Made by a program: the position numbers and the translations under genes | Notes under the pieces: model-generated | What the model was told of the DNA's origin: nothing | The model's database searches: none | The model's input: only the letters and a program-made list of their open reading frames with translations | Assembly (NCBI GenBank): GCA_019510465.1 | Contig: JAEKKH010000170.1 | Coordinates: 1-52,219 of the forward strand | Source: Burkholderiales bacterium | GTDB lineage: Bacteria > Pseudomonadota > Gammaproteobacteria > Burkholderiales > Burkholderiaceae_C | DNA length: 52,219 nucleotides | Direction: 5' to 3' | Shown here: positions 1 through 7,606 of the stretch, piece by piece | Numbering within the stretch: the first letter of the stretch is position 1 | How the letters are laid out: each line of letters begins with the position of its first letter

Positions 1-103
1 TCACCCGTTCGCCACTCGTCAGCTTAACCTGTTACCGTTCGACTTGCATGTGTAAGGCATGCCGCCAGCGTTCAATCTGAGCCAGGATCAAACTCTTCAG
101 TTC
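1..103 (-). rRNA. rrs: 16S ribosomal RNA, 5' end only
   Basis: Read on the minus strand, this stretch holds the universal 16S 5' region: the GAAGAGTTTGATCCTGGCTC primer site, then the ATTGAACGCTGGCGGCATGC segment and the first variable loop. The mature 5' end is placed near position 103 by comparison with the E. coli 16S start. The rest of the gene lies beyond the left edge of the window, so only about 100 nt are present. The CGGTAACAGGTTAAGCTGACGAG stretch fits Burkholderiales (cited only as a pattern; no alignment was run). Confidence 0.97.
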
Positions 104-245
104 GATCTTGAATTACTCATAAAGGAATTGAAGAAACTCTTTCAAGCTATCTTCAATCTTCATGAGCGTTTAAAGTCCATAAGACCTTGAGTCATTGCTG
201 ACTCTTGGCACTCGTCTTCAAACGCCCACGCTTATCGGCTGTTGA

Positions 246-257
246 TTTTTAAAGAGC
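246..257 (-). promoter_or_regulatory. boxA antitermination site in the rrn leader
   Basis: The minus strand reads GCTCTTTAAAAA, matching the consensus boxA (TGCTCTTTAAAAA) bound by NusB/NusE in ribosomal RNA leaders. It sits about 140 nt upstream of the 16S start and about 60 nt downstream of the proximal promoter, the usual leader position. The remaining leader (104-245) contains no gene and is rich in short repeats that probably form the RNase III processing stem. Confidence 0.85.
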
Positions 258-316
258 TTGCGCGGCAAACCGTTGCTTGCTGCGTCGCGCTAACCTGTTG
301 TCAGCGCAGAAGCGGA

Positions 317-346
317 ATTCTAAGTTGCTTTTCAAAACCTTGTCAA
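317..346 (-). promoter_or_regulatory. rrn promoter, proximal
   Basis: On the minus strand there is a perfect -35 hexamer TTGACA (341-346), an 18-bp spacer and a -10 hexamer TAGAAT (317-322). It lies about 215 nt upstream of the 16S start and just upstream of boxA. It is the strongest match of three promoters that share the same 18-bp spacing and the same -10 sequence. Confidence 0.8.
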
Positions 347-449
347 GCACTCAGTTTTCACTCCGTTTTCGCCAACCGCATCATCGGCTCAAACTCACCG
401 CGCCGTAGCGCCGCAATTTCAAGCTGACTTTCGATCAGCGAAGCCTGCC

Positions 450-479
450 ATTCTATGCCCGATTTCGAATCGTCGTCAA
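450..479 (-). promoter_or_regulatory. rrn promoter, middle
   Basis: On the minus strand the -35 is TTGACG (474-479), the spacer is 18 bp and the -10 is TAGAAT (450-455). It lies in a block of about 40 bp (421-459) that is repeated with small changes at 569-608. It is the second of three tandem promoters reading toward the 16S gene. Confidence 0.72.
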
Positions 480-597
480 GCATTAATTTCCAGACTCTTC
501 GCCGACCCTTTCGGTCTGCCAAATCCGCCATCCCCGCGAGCCTTCAGGCCCAGCCGTCTGCCGGTTCAGCGCTGACTTGTGTTCAGCGAAGCCTTGC

Positions 598-627
598 ATT
601 CTATGCCGCTCTTCGGACGCGATGCAA
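598..627 (-). promoter_or_regulatory. rrn promoter, distal
   Basis: On the minus strand the -35 is TTGCAT (622-627), the spacer is 18 bp and the -10 is TAGAAT (598-603). The -10 and the transcribed bases after it (AGGCTTCGCT) are nearly identical to the middle promoter, pointing to duplication. It lies about 100 bp past the ptsI terminator, so the rRNA operon appears insulated from the PTS gene upstream. Confidence 0.65.
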
Positions 628-705
628 GCACTTTGCAAAAATCTTCCATGCGCCCCGCAACGGCGACCTCGATCGACGTCTCGGGTCGCCGATGCCAAGG
701 AACGC

Positions 706-726
706 AAAAGGGCGCCGCTGCGCCCT
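706..726 (-). terminator. Rho-independent terminator after ptsI
   Basis: On the minus strand a perfect 6-bp GC stem (GGGCGC / GCGCCC, loop AGCG) is followed by TTTT. It begins about 25 nt beyond the ptsI stop codon and ends before the distal rrn promoter. The U tract is short but the stem is strong. Confidence 0.65.
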
Positions 727-750
727 CCGGCCCTGCGGGGCGCCTGCGCC

Positions 751-2538
751 TCAGCCGCGGCGCTCCGGGACGGCTGTCTGCAGCCTGGCGTAGATCGCCT
801 GCGGATCCTCCGCCTCGCACACCAGGTCGACGTGCTTGCTCCAGATCGACGCGTCGACGCGCAGGATGCGCTTCTTGATGGACGACACCTGCGTCGGATG
901 CATCGAGAAGCTGCGCAATCCCATGCCCAGCAGCAGCTCGGTGAAGGCCGGGTCGCCAGCCATCTCGCCGCAGACGCAAACGTCCTTGCCATGGGCATTG
1001 GCGGTGGTGATGGTCTGCGCGATCAGACGCAGCACCGCCGGATGCCACGGGTCGTACAGATGGGACACCGCCTCGTCCGCGCGGTCGATGGCCAGCGTGT
1101 ACTGGATCAGGTCGTTGGTGCCGATCGAGACGAAGTCGAAGTACTTCAGCAGCGAGGGCAGCACGAGCGCGGCGGCCGGCACCTCGATCATGGCGCCGAT
1201 GGCCACGTCCAGGTAGGGTTGCGCCCGCGCGCGCAGCTGCGCCTTCGCGCGATCGATGGCTTCCAGCAGCAGCCGCACCTCGCGCAGTTGCGCCACCATG
1301 GGCACCAGCAGCCGCACCTTGCCGTGCACGCTCGCACGCAGGATGGCGCGCAGCTGCTCGCCGAACATCTCGGGCTCGGACAGGCTCCAGCGGATCGCCC
1401 GCAGACCCAGCGCCGGGTTCAGGTTGTGGTCGTTGCGCTCCATCTGCTGGGGCGCGCGGTCGAGCTGCTTGTCCGCGCCGATGTCGACCGTGCGGATCGT
1501 GACCGGCAGGCCCGCCAGCGCCTTGACGACCTTGCTGTACGCCTCGTACTGCTCTTCCTCGCCGGGCAGGTGGCCCACGCGGTTCATGAACAGGAATTCG
1601 CTGCGGAACAGGCCGACGCCCACCGCGCCGGCGTCGAGCACGGCCTGGGCGTCGCTCGGCAGCTCGATGTTGGCCAGCAGCTCGATCGGATGGCCGTCGA
1701 GCGTGACGGCCGGCGTATGGCGCAGGCGATCCAGGCGAGCCCGTTCAAGCTCGACCTGGCGTTGGCGGAAGCGGTATTCCTCGAGCACGATGGGAGAGGG
1801 ATTCACGATCACCACGCCGGCATCGCCGTCGATGATGATCCAGTCGTCCTGCGTGACGATGCGGCTGGCCTCGCGGGCCCCGACCACGGCCGGGATGTCC
1901 ATGCTGCGCGCGACGATCGCGGTGTGCGAATTGCGGCCGCCGACGTCGGTGACGAATCCCGTGAAGACGCTGCGCCTGAATTTGAGCATGTCGGCGGGCG
2001 CGATGTCGTTGGCCACCAGGATCAGCGGGTCTTCGCCGGCGAAGTCGCGCTGGCCGTGGGGAGGCATGTCACTGCCGAGCTCGCCGTCGCCGCCGCCCAG
2101 CCGCCCGAGTGCGGTGATGACGCGTTCGACCACCTGCTCCAGGTCGCCCTTGCGCTCGCGCAGGTATTCGTCCTCCATCTCGTCGAACTGGCGGGCGATC
2201 ACCTCGAGTTGCGACGACAACGCCCACTCGGCGTTGTAGTGGCGCTCGACGATCCATTGCCGCGTGGCCTCGGACAACGTCTCGTCCTGCAGCAGCATCA
2301 GGTGGACATCGAGCAGCGCGACGAGCTCGTCGTGCGCGTCCTCCGGCACGTCGCCCTTGAGCGCGGTGAGCTCGTCGACCACCAGATCGCGCGCGCGGCG
2401 CAGCCGGCGAACCTCGGCTTCGATCATGCCCGGCTCGACGTAGTAGTGCGCGACGTCGACCCGGCTCGACGCCACCAGCACCGCACGGCCGATGGCGACG
2501 CCACGCGACACCGGCAGACCGAACACCTGAATGCTCAC
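751..2538 (-). CDS. ptsI: PTS enzyme I (phosphoenolpyruvate-protein phosphotransferase)
   Basis: Enzyme I autophosphorylates with phosphoenolpyruvate and passes the phosphate to HPr. The 595-residue protein has the expected length. The N-terminal phosphohistidine domain holds GGRNSHTAIVAR with the active His near residue 205. The C-terminal PEP-binding barrel has the substrate-binding FLFMNR segment, SIGTNDLIQYTLA and the catalytic Cys in VCVCGEMAGDP. The start is GTG at 2538, chosen because GGAGGAG lies 5 nt upstream. ptsI is usually the last gene after EIIA and ptsH, but here an opposite-strand gene lies between ptsH and ptsI, so it probably needs its own promoter in 2539-2733. No sugar permease is nearby, consistent with the regulatory PTS of betaproteobacteria. 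Confidence 0.96.
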   Translation of the reverse strand: MSIQVFGLPVSRGVAIGRAVLVASSRVDVAHYYVEPGMIEAEVRRLRRARDLVVDELTALKGDVPEDAHDELVALLDVHLMLLQDETLSEATRQWIVERHYNAEWALSSQLEVIARQFDEMEDEYLRERKGDLEQVVERVITALGRLGGGDGELGSDMPPHGQRDFAGEDPLILVANDIAPADMLKFRRSVFTGFVTDVGGRNSHTAIVARSMDIPAVVGAREASRIVTQDDWIIIDGDAGVVIVNPSPIVLEEYRFRQRQVELERARLDRLRHTPAVTLDGHPIELLANIELPSDAQAVLDAGAVGVGLFRSEFLFMNRVGHLPGEEEQYEAYSKVVKALAGLPVTIRTVDIGADKQLDRAPQQMERNDHNLNPALGLRAIRWSLSEPEMFGEQLRAILRASVHGKVRLLVPMVAQLREVRLLLEAIDRAKAQLRARAQPYLDVAIGAMIEVPAAALVLPSLLKYFDFVSIGTNDLIQYTLAIDRADEAVSHLYDPWHPAVLRLIAQTITTANAHGKDVCVCGEMAGDPAFTELLLGMGLRSFSMHPTQVSSIKKRILRVDASIWSKHVDLVCEAEDPQAIYARLQTAVPERRG

Positions 2539-2733
2539 GAATCTCCTCCGCGAACCGCACGCCGGGCGCGCGTCGGCCGCCGGCGGGTTCGTCCGGTCAA
2601 TGTAGCAGCAAGCCGCCGCGCTGCCCCGCGCGAAACCGCGGATTCCGCCGCCGTGTCACACCAGGTTCATCGCCGCTTCATGGGCGCGTCATCGCGACCC
2701 GGGAGCATCGGTGCATCCTTGGGGAGCATTGCG

Positions 2734-3555
2734 ATGAACGATTTCGTCACCACGCCCGTCGCGATCGACAGCCCGCGCCGCGCCGACCGGGCCGCCGCGC
2801 GGGCCCCGGGCTCGTCCGCGGCCTCGACGCTGCAGGTCGTGTGGGCCCGCCATCTCGACGAGGTCCGCGCGGCCCAGCGCCTGCGGCACGAGGTCTTCGT
2901 CGACGAGATGGGGGCCCGCCCGACGCCGCTCGCGGGCGCACCCGCGAGGCACGACGTCGACCTCTTCGACGAGTTCTGCGAGCACCTGCTCGTGCGCACC
3001 GTGCCCGTGGGCGACGAGCCTGGCGAGGTCGTGGGCACCTACCGCGTCCTGACGCCGAGTGCCGCGCGGCGGGCCGGCAGCTTCTACAGCGACACCGAGT
3101 TCGACCTCACCCGTCTGCGCCCGCTGCGCGACCGCATGGTGGAGCTCGGCCGCAGCTGCGTGCATCCCGACCATCGCACGGGCGGCGTGATCCTGACGCT
3201 GTGGAGCGCGCTGTCGCAGTTCATGGAACAAAACGCGATGGAGACGGTGATCGGCTGCGCCAGCATCTCGATGCGCGACGGCGGCCACTGCGCCGCGAGC
3301 CTGTGGGCCCGGCTGCGCGAGACGCACCTCGCGCCGGCCGACCGCCAGGTGCGCCCGCGCGTGGCCCTGCCGGTCGACGACCTGGATCAGTCGCTGGACG
3401 TCGAGCCGCCCGCGCTGATCAAGGGCTACCTGCGCATGGGCGCCAAGGTGCTGGGCGCACCGGCGTGGGATCCGGAGTTCAACACGGCCGACCTGCCGCT
3501 GCTCACGCGCGTGGCCGACATCCCGGCCCGCTACCAGCGCCACTTCGCGGCCTGA
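2734..3555 (+). CDS. OlsB-like GNAT acyltransferase (ornithine lipid type)
   Basis: The 273-residue protein belongs to the COG3176 / Acetyltransf_5 acyltransferases, whose characterised members (OlsB) attach a 3-hydroxyacyl chain from acyl-ACP to the alpha-amino group of ornithine. Supporting features are LRHEVFVDEMGA near residue 50, the VGRTYR-like segment VVGTYRVLTP, the conserved MVELGRSCVHPDHRTGGVI core, GCASISMRDGGH and LIKGYLRMGAKV near the C terminus. The start at 2734 has GGGGAG 7 nt upstream; an open frame continuing upstream on the same strand is only the antisense shadow of ptsI. It faces ptsH with 24 bp between the stop codons and splits the PTS genes. No olsA-type second acyltransferase is visible, so the lipid product is inferred from family only. 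Confidence 0.8.
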   Translation: MNDFVTTPVAIDSPRRADRAAARAPGSSAASTLQVVWARHLDEVRAAQRLRHEVFVDEMGARPTPLAGAPARHDVDLFDEFCEHLLVRTVPVGDEPGEVVGTYRVLTPSAARRAGSFYSDTEFDLTRLRPLRDRMVELGRSCVHPDHRTGGVILTLWSALSQFMEQNAMETVIGCASISMRDGGHCAASLWARLRETHLAPADRQVRPRVALPVDDLDQSLDVEPPALIKGYLRMGAKVLGAPAWDPEFNTADLPLLTRVADIPARYQRHFAA

Positions 3556-3579
3556 GCGGCGCGCGCCGCCGGCCAGCGC

Positions 3580-3849
3580 CTACTGGCCTTCGCCGAACTT
3601 GTCGTTGACGAGCGCGGCGATCTGCTCGGCGGCCTGCTGCTCGTCCTCGCCTTCCGTCTCGAGTTCCACCTCGGAGCCGAGGCCGGCGGCCAGCATCATG
3701 ATGCCCATGATGCTCTTGGCGTTGACCCGCCGGCCGTTGCGCGACATGAAGACCTCGCACTTGAAACTGCTGGCCAGCTTGGTGAGCTTGGCCGATGCCC
3801 GGGCATGCAAGCCCAGCTTATTGCTGATGACGAGAGGGGTTCGGATCAT
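3580..3849 (-). CDS. ptsH: Phosphocarrier protein HPr
   Basis: HPr carries phosphate from enzyme I to EIIA. The 89-residue protein has the catalytic His15 in LGLHARA and a serine at position 46 in KSIMGIMML, the site HPr kinase uses in bacteria that have it. Length and fold pattern are typical. The start codon lies inside the upstream EIIA gene (32-bp overlap), indicating translational coupling. ptsI is not directly downstream but about 1 kb away, past the opposite-strand acyltransferase gene. Confidence 0.96.
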   Translation of the reverse strand: MIRTPLVISNKLGLHARASAKLTKLASSFKCEVFMSRNGRRVNAKSIMGIMMLAAGLGSEVELETEGEDEQQAAEQIAALVNDKFGEGQ

Positions 3850-4267
3850 TCGAGAGCGGGGGTTGAACCTGATTCTGTGGACGCGTCTGCGCCACTTGCA
3901 TGACGCCTTGCGAGGCGCCGGAGACGGCGCGGGCGACCAGTGCATCGAGCGGCTCGCCGAGATAGCACAGGGAACGCCACAGCATCGGCACGTTGACGCC
4001 GGCCACCACGCGCACATGGACGCCGTCGGCCAGCCGTTGCGCCACATTGCAGGGCGTCGCGCCGAAGACGTCGGTCAGCACGAGCACCTCGGGCGCGTTC
4101 AGGCGCGCGAGCGCCGCGCGCGCGAGCGACTCGACCGTCTCGGGCGACATCGACGGCTCGACGTCGATCGCTTCGAACAGGTGGCCCTTCTCCTCGTAGC
4201 AGTGCCCCGCCACGGACAGCAGCGCCGAAGCGAGGGGAGCATGAGCGATCAACAGGACAGCGGCCAC
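3818..4267 (-). CDS. PTS EIIA component, mannose family
   Basis: This 149-residue protein is a mannose/fructose-type EIIA domain. The phosphorylated histidine is His9 in LLIAHAPLASAL, followed by a TDVFGATPCNVA segment and a GVNVPML strand typical of the fold. It overlaps ptsH by 32 bp and is the first gene of the pair. No EIIB or EIIC genes are present, so in this lineage the chain probably ends on a regulatory target rather than sugar uptake. The Pro/Gln/Asn-rich last 25 residues are outside the conserved domain and lie mainly in the ptsH overlap. Confidence 0.92.
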   Translation of the reverse strand: MAAVLLIAHAPLASALLSVAGHCYEEKGHLFEAIDVEPSMSPETVESLARAALARLNAPEVLVLTDVFGATPCNVAQRLADGVHVRVVAGVNVPMLWRSLCYLGEPLDALVARAVSGASQGVMQVAQTRPQNQVQPPLSNDPNPSRHQQ

Positions 4268-4424
4268 GTGGATTCAGACCCGAGCGCCATGACGCGGCGC
4301 AAACAATCGATTATCGGCCTGGAAGCGCGGCAAACCTAGACCGCGGACTCTGCCCGCGCGCGCCGGGTCGGCCGATCGTGGCGGTTTTGCACGCTTCCAG
4401 GCGCACCGCGCCCGGGGCTGGACC

Positions 4425-5018
4425 TCAGCTGGGGCCGGCGACCGGCTTTTCCAGGTCGAAGTGCAGCCCCTCCGCGAACGGGCGCAGCGCCGCGTCGGGC
4501 AGGCTGGCGCCGACGGCGCTCGCCTGATAGACGCGCGTGCCGCGGGCGAAGACCTGGACGGCTTCCTCGATCGTCTCGCCGTCGGGCCGGCGGCCATGCA
4601 GGTGGGCACTGGTGTTTCCTGGAAACGGGGTGATCCCGTCCAGTTTCAACGCGCCAGCGGTCGAATCGGCCGACCGGATGGCCGCCGCCGCGCTGTCGCG
4701 CAACGCGAACAGCACCGGGTCGACCTTGGCCGGATCGCCCACCTCGGCCGTGGCGACGCCATAGGTGACGCCGCCGGCCTCGCACGACAGCATGAACAGC
4801 TGCAGCGGCTGGCCGGCCACGGTCACGTCGCGCTGGAAGCGGGCGGGGCGGCAGGGGAGTTCCGTGACGAGCGGGGTATCGGGCAGCGGGACGCGGCGCC
4901 AGTCGAATGTCGGGGAGCACGCCGGCAGGACCGCCAACGCGGCCAGGACCTGCAGCAGCCCGACCGTGGGCCTGCGGCAACTGTCAGCGGGTGTATCCGA
5001 ATGTTTTTCGTCGGGCAT
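4425..5018 (-). CDS. Hypothetical lipoprotein
   Basis: The 197-residue protein has a hydrophobic stretch (GLLQVLAALAVLPAC) ending in a lipobox with the modifiable Cys at residue 34, so it is probably exported and lipid-anchored. The polar leader of about 18 residues before it is long, so a downstream start is possible. The rest shows no family I recognise; it has a mixed alpha/beta pattern and a GITPFPGNTSAHLHGR segment. It lies about 160 bp upstream of the EIIA gene on the same strand, in the position where gshB is found in many relatives. Confidence 0.7.
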   Translation of the reverse strand: MPDEKHSDTPADSCRRPTVGLLQVLAALAVLPACSPTFDWRRVPLPDTPLVTELPCRPARFQRDVTVAGQPLQLFMLSCEAGGVTYGVATAEVGDPAKVDPVLFALRDSAAAAIRSADSTAGALKLDGITPFPGNTSAHLHGRRPDGETIEEAVQVFARGTRVYQASAVGASLPDAALRPFAEGLHFDLEKPVAGPS

Positions 5019-5205
5019 GGGGTCATCATGTGCATGAATGCACGATCAGCCGGGCGTTTTCACCCTCCTGGGGGATGGAATCAGCCCCCTGTGGTGGGCA
5101 ATATGCGGTCGTCAGGATGCAGTTCGCTACAATTTGTAACTAGCGCAACCCCAGTTGCGCGGCGCACATCCGGTGTCGCGCGCCTCGCGCGCGGAGGGAA
5201 TAGAA

Positions 5206-6354
5206 ATGGCAATGACTCTGGCTTCGAGCCGCTCCATGATGACCGATCAGGCTTCCGACAAATCCTCGCCGCAGCCCGACGAGGGCCATTGGCGCGAGAT
5301 CATCGGCCAGATCGGCACCGAGGTCGGCCTGCCGCTGTCGGCCGCGCTGGAGCGCGTCACCGTCCTGGCCACCACCGGCAAGATCGACCGCGCCGGCCTG
5401 CGCATGCTGCGCGAGGAGATCGAACGCGCCCGCCGCGCCGGCATGATCGGCCAGCAGCTGGCGCGCTTCGCGTCGGGCCGCATCCGCCTGTCGCCCGAAC
5501 AGGTCAGCGTCACCCAGATGCTGCGCGAGGTGCTGCTGCAGCGCGGCCGCGAAGCCGCCGCCCGCCAGATCGAGCTGAGCCAGGTGCTCAAGCCCGCCGA
5601 GGTCGTGGCCGACGCCACGCTCCTGCACTCGCTGCTGCAGGCCGTCGTCGACTGGAGCCTGGACCTGGCGCAGGGCAAGCTCGAATTCAAGCTCGACATC
5701 AAGGCCTGGCCGCCGTATGCCCGCATCAGCGTGCGCTTCCCGCACGCCAGCTCGGACGCCACGGACCGCCTGACGCCCGTGGGCACGCCGTTGCCTTCGC
5801 TCGACACGATGGCCTGGCGCCTGGTGCAGCAGATCTCGTGGACGCTGAACCTGGTGCTCGATCGCACGGTGTCGGACACCGAGACGACGCTCACGATCGA
5901 ATTCCCGCGTACCGTGCACGACGAGATCGAGGGCGTCAGCGTCGTCGAGATCGACCAGGGCTTCGGCGTGTCGGACAACTCCAAGCCGCTGGCCGGCAGC
6001 CACGTGCTGGTGGTGGCGAGCACGCGCGACAACCGCTCGCTGATCCGCGAGGCGATCCGGCACATGGGCCTGCTGGTCGACTTCGTCGGCAGCGTCGACG
6101 AGGCCGAGGAGTTCTGCCGCGACGCGCTGCCGCACGCGATCATCTTCGAGTCGTTGCTGGCCAACGACCGCTTCCAGAAGCTGCGCAACGGGATCATCGC
6201 GGAGATGCCCACCTTCGTGTTCATCGAGATCACGATGGAAGGCAGCGCGCTGCAGCTGTCGACGCAAGGCAACGAGGGCGCGCGCATCGGCCGCGACGCC
6301 GTGGTGCAGTCGCTGCCGTCGGCCCTGATCTTCGAGCTGTCGCGGACGGCCTGA
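5206..6354 (+). CDS. Degenerate histidine-kinase/receiver-like protein
   Basis: The 382-residue protein has the outline of a sensor kinase followed by a receiver domain. Residues 30-95 resemble a helical dimerisation region without a recognisable phospho-acceptor His. Residues 100-235 resemble a HATPase domain, but the N-box equivalent reads LLQAVVDWSLD and no glycine-rich lid is visible. Residues 262-381 resemble a receiver (SHVLVVASTRDNRSLIREAI), but the phospho-acceptor Asp is Glu315 in AIIFES. It is therefore probably a protein-interaction or scaffold module rather than a phosphorelay enzyme. The start is placed at 5206 because GGAGGG lies 7 nt upstream; an in-frame start further upstream lacks one. 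Confidence 0.75.
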   Translation: MAMTLASSRSMMTDQASDKSSPQPDEGHWREIIGQIGTEVGLPLSAALERVTVLATTGKIDRAGLRMLREEIERARRAGMIGQQLARFASGRIRLSPEQVSVTQMLREVLLQRGREAAARQIELSQVLKPAEVVADATLLHSLLQAVVDWSLDLAQGKLEFKLDIKAWPPYARISVRFPHASSDATDRLTPVGTPLPSLDTMAWRLVQQISWTLNLVLDRTVSDTETTLTIEFPRTVHDEIEGVSVVEIDQGFGVSDNSKPLAGSHVLVVASTRDNRSLIREAIRHMGLLVDFVGSVDEAEEFCRDALPHAIIFESLLANDRFQKLRNGIIAEMPTFVFIEITMEGSALQLSTQGNEGARIGRDAVVQSLPSALIFELSRTA

Positions 6355-6374
6355 AGCCGCATTCCCGGGCGGGA

Positions 6375-7076
6375 TCAACGCCCGCCGAACACCGCCTTGA
6401 GAAGCGCGCTGCCGGTGGCCACCGGGTCGGCGCGGATCTTCCTTTCTTCCTGCCCGATCATGAAGTACAGCCCGTCGAGCGCCTTGCGCGTGACGTACTG
6501 TTCCACGCTCGCGTCCTCGGGCCTGACCAGGCCGAACAGGGCGCCCTTGCTCGCGACCGCGTCGTACTTGGCCGCGAGCGACACCTTCTGCGTCTCAGTG
6601 GCGACGACCGGCAGGAACTTCTCGCCCAGCGGCGCACGCGTCTTGGCGGCGAAGAAGTCGGTGACCGAGGTGTCGCCGCCGCGCACGATCCGGACGGCGT
6701 CGTCGACGGACATGGACTTGACCGCATTGACCAGCAGCGGCCTGGCCTCCGGCACCGCCTGTTCCGCGGCGCGGTTCATCGAGTTGACCAGGTCGTCCAC
6801 GCGCTGGCCCTGGCCGATGGCGCGCAGCATCGAGGCCGCGCGTTCCAGCGCGCCGGGCAGCGGGATGCGCACGCGCGGATCGTCGAGGAAGCCGCCCGGC
6901 TTGCCCAGCAGCGCCACGGCGCTGTCGGCCCCGCGCTCGAGGGCGGCGCGCACGCCCGAGGCGGCCTGGGTCTCGTCGAGCGCGAAGGCGTCGGTGGCCT
7001 CGGCCAGCAGCGCGAGGCAGGACGCGCGGGCGAGGAAGAGGGTGGCGAGGGCCGGCGTAAACTGGCGTCGTTGCAT
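6375..7076 (-). CDS. DUF4197 family protein, exported
   Basis: The 233-residue protein has an N-terminal signal-like stretch (residues 1-32) and a helical body matching the DUF4197 family, whose function is unknown. Recognisable segments are ALLGKPGGFLDDPRVRIPLP, an NRAAEQAVPEA helix, IVRGGDTSVTDFF and the C-terminal ALDGLYFMIGQEERKIR pattern. The start is the first ATG of the exported protein. Only 11 bp separate it from the divergent thioredoxin-like gene, so the two share a very short promoter zone and each promoter must extend into the other gene. Confidence 0.82.
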   Translation of the reverse strand: MQRRQFTPALATLFLARASCLALLAEATDAFALDETQAASGVRAALERGADSAVALLGKPGGFLDDPRVRIPLPGALERAASMLRAIGQGQRVDDLVNSMNRAAEQAVPEARPLLVNAVKSMSVDDAVRIVRGGDTSVTDFFAAKTRAPLGEKFLPVVATETQKVSLAAKYDAVASKGALFGLVRPEDASVEQYVTRKALDGLYFMIGQEERKIRADPVATGSALLKAVFGGR

Positions 7077-7087
7077 GGTGGACTCCG

Positions 7088-7603
7088 ATGAGATTCGTTC
7101 GCGCCCTCGCACCGCTCGCTTCCATCCTGCTCGCGTCGGCCGCCGGGCTGTCGGCCGTGATGCTAGCCGGTTGCAGCAGGGCCGAACAGGCGCCCGCCGT
7201 CTCCTATACCTTGCTGGACGGCCACCGCAGCGACCTGGCCTCGCTGCGCGGCCACGTGGTGCTGGTGAACTTCTGGGCCACCGATTGCGCGCCGTGCGTC
7301 GAGGAGATGCCTGCGATGGTGGACAACTGGCGCCGCTTCTCGCCCCAGGGTTTCGAGACGTTGGCCGTCTCGATGTCCTGGGACGCACCAGCGCTCGTCT
7401 CCAACTTCGCGCAGTCGCGCGCGCTGCCGTTTCCCGTCGCCATCGACAACACCGGCGAGATCGCGCGCCGTTTCGGCGGCGTGCAGTACACGCCCACGTC
7501 GCTGCTGATCGACAAGCGCGGCCACATCGTGCGGCGCTGGGTCGGCAAGACCGACTTCGCCGAGCTGGCGCCGCTGATCGCGCGGCTGGACGCCGAGACC
7601 TGA
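7088..7603 (+). CDS. TlpA/ResA-like thiol-disulfide lipoprotein
   Basis: The 171-residue protein starts with a signal sequence ending in the lipobox LAGC (Cys29), so it is probably anchored facing the periplasm. A thioredoxin fold follows with the redox motif C-A-P-C (Cys67/Cys70) in VNFWATDCAPC and the cis-proline loop YTPTSLLIDKRG. The family reduces or exchanges disulfides in exported proteins, often during cytochrome c maturation. It diverges from the DUF4197 gene and ends 3 bp before the convergent AraC-type gene. Confidence 0.88.
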   Translation: MRFVRALAPLASILLASAAGLSAVMLAGCSRAEQAPAVSYTLLDGHRSDLASLRGHVVLVNFWATDCAPCVEEMPAMVDNWRRFSPQGFETLAVSMSWDAPALVSNFAQSRALPFPVAIDNTGEIARRFGGVQYTPTSLLIDKRGHIVRRWVGKTDFAELAPLIARLDAET

Positions 7604-7606
7604 GGT

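Noticed and set aside
577-3555. Very long plus-strand open frame upstream of the acyltransferase
   Set aside because: The part before 2734 is antisense to ptsI and has Arg/Ala-rich low-complexity composition; only the part after 2734 has a ribosome-binding site and a protein family.
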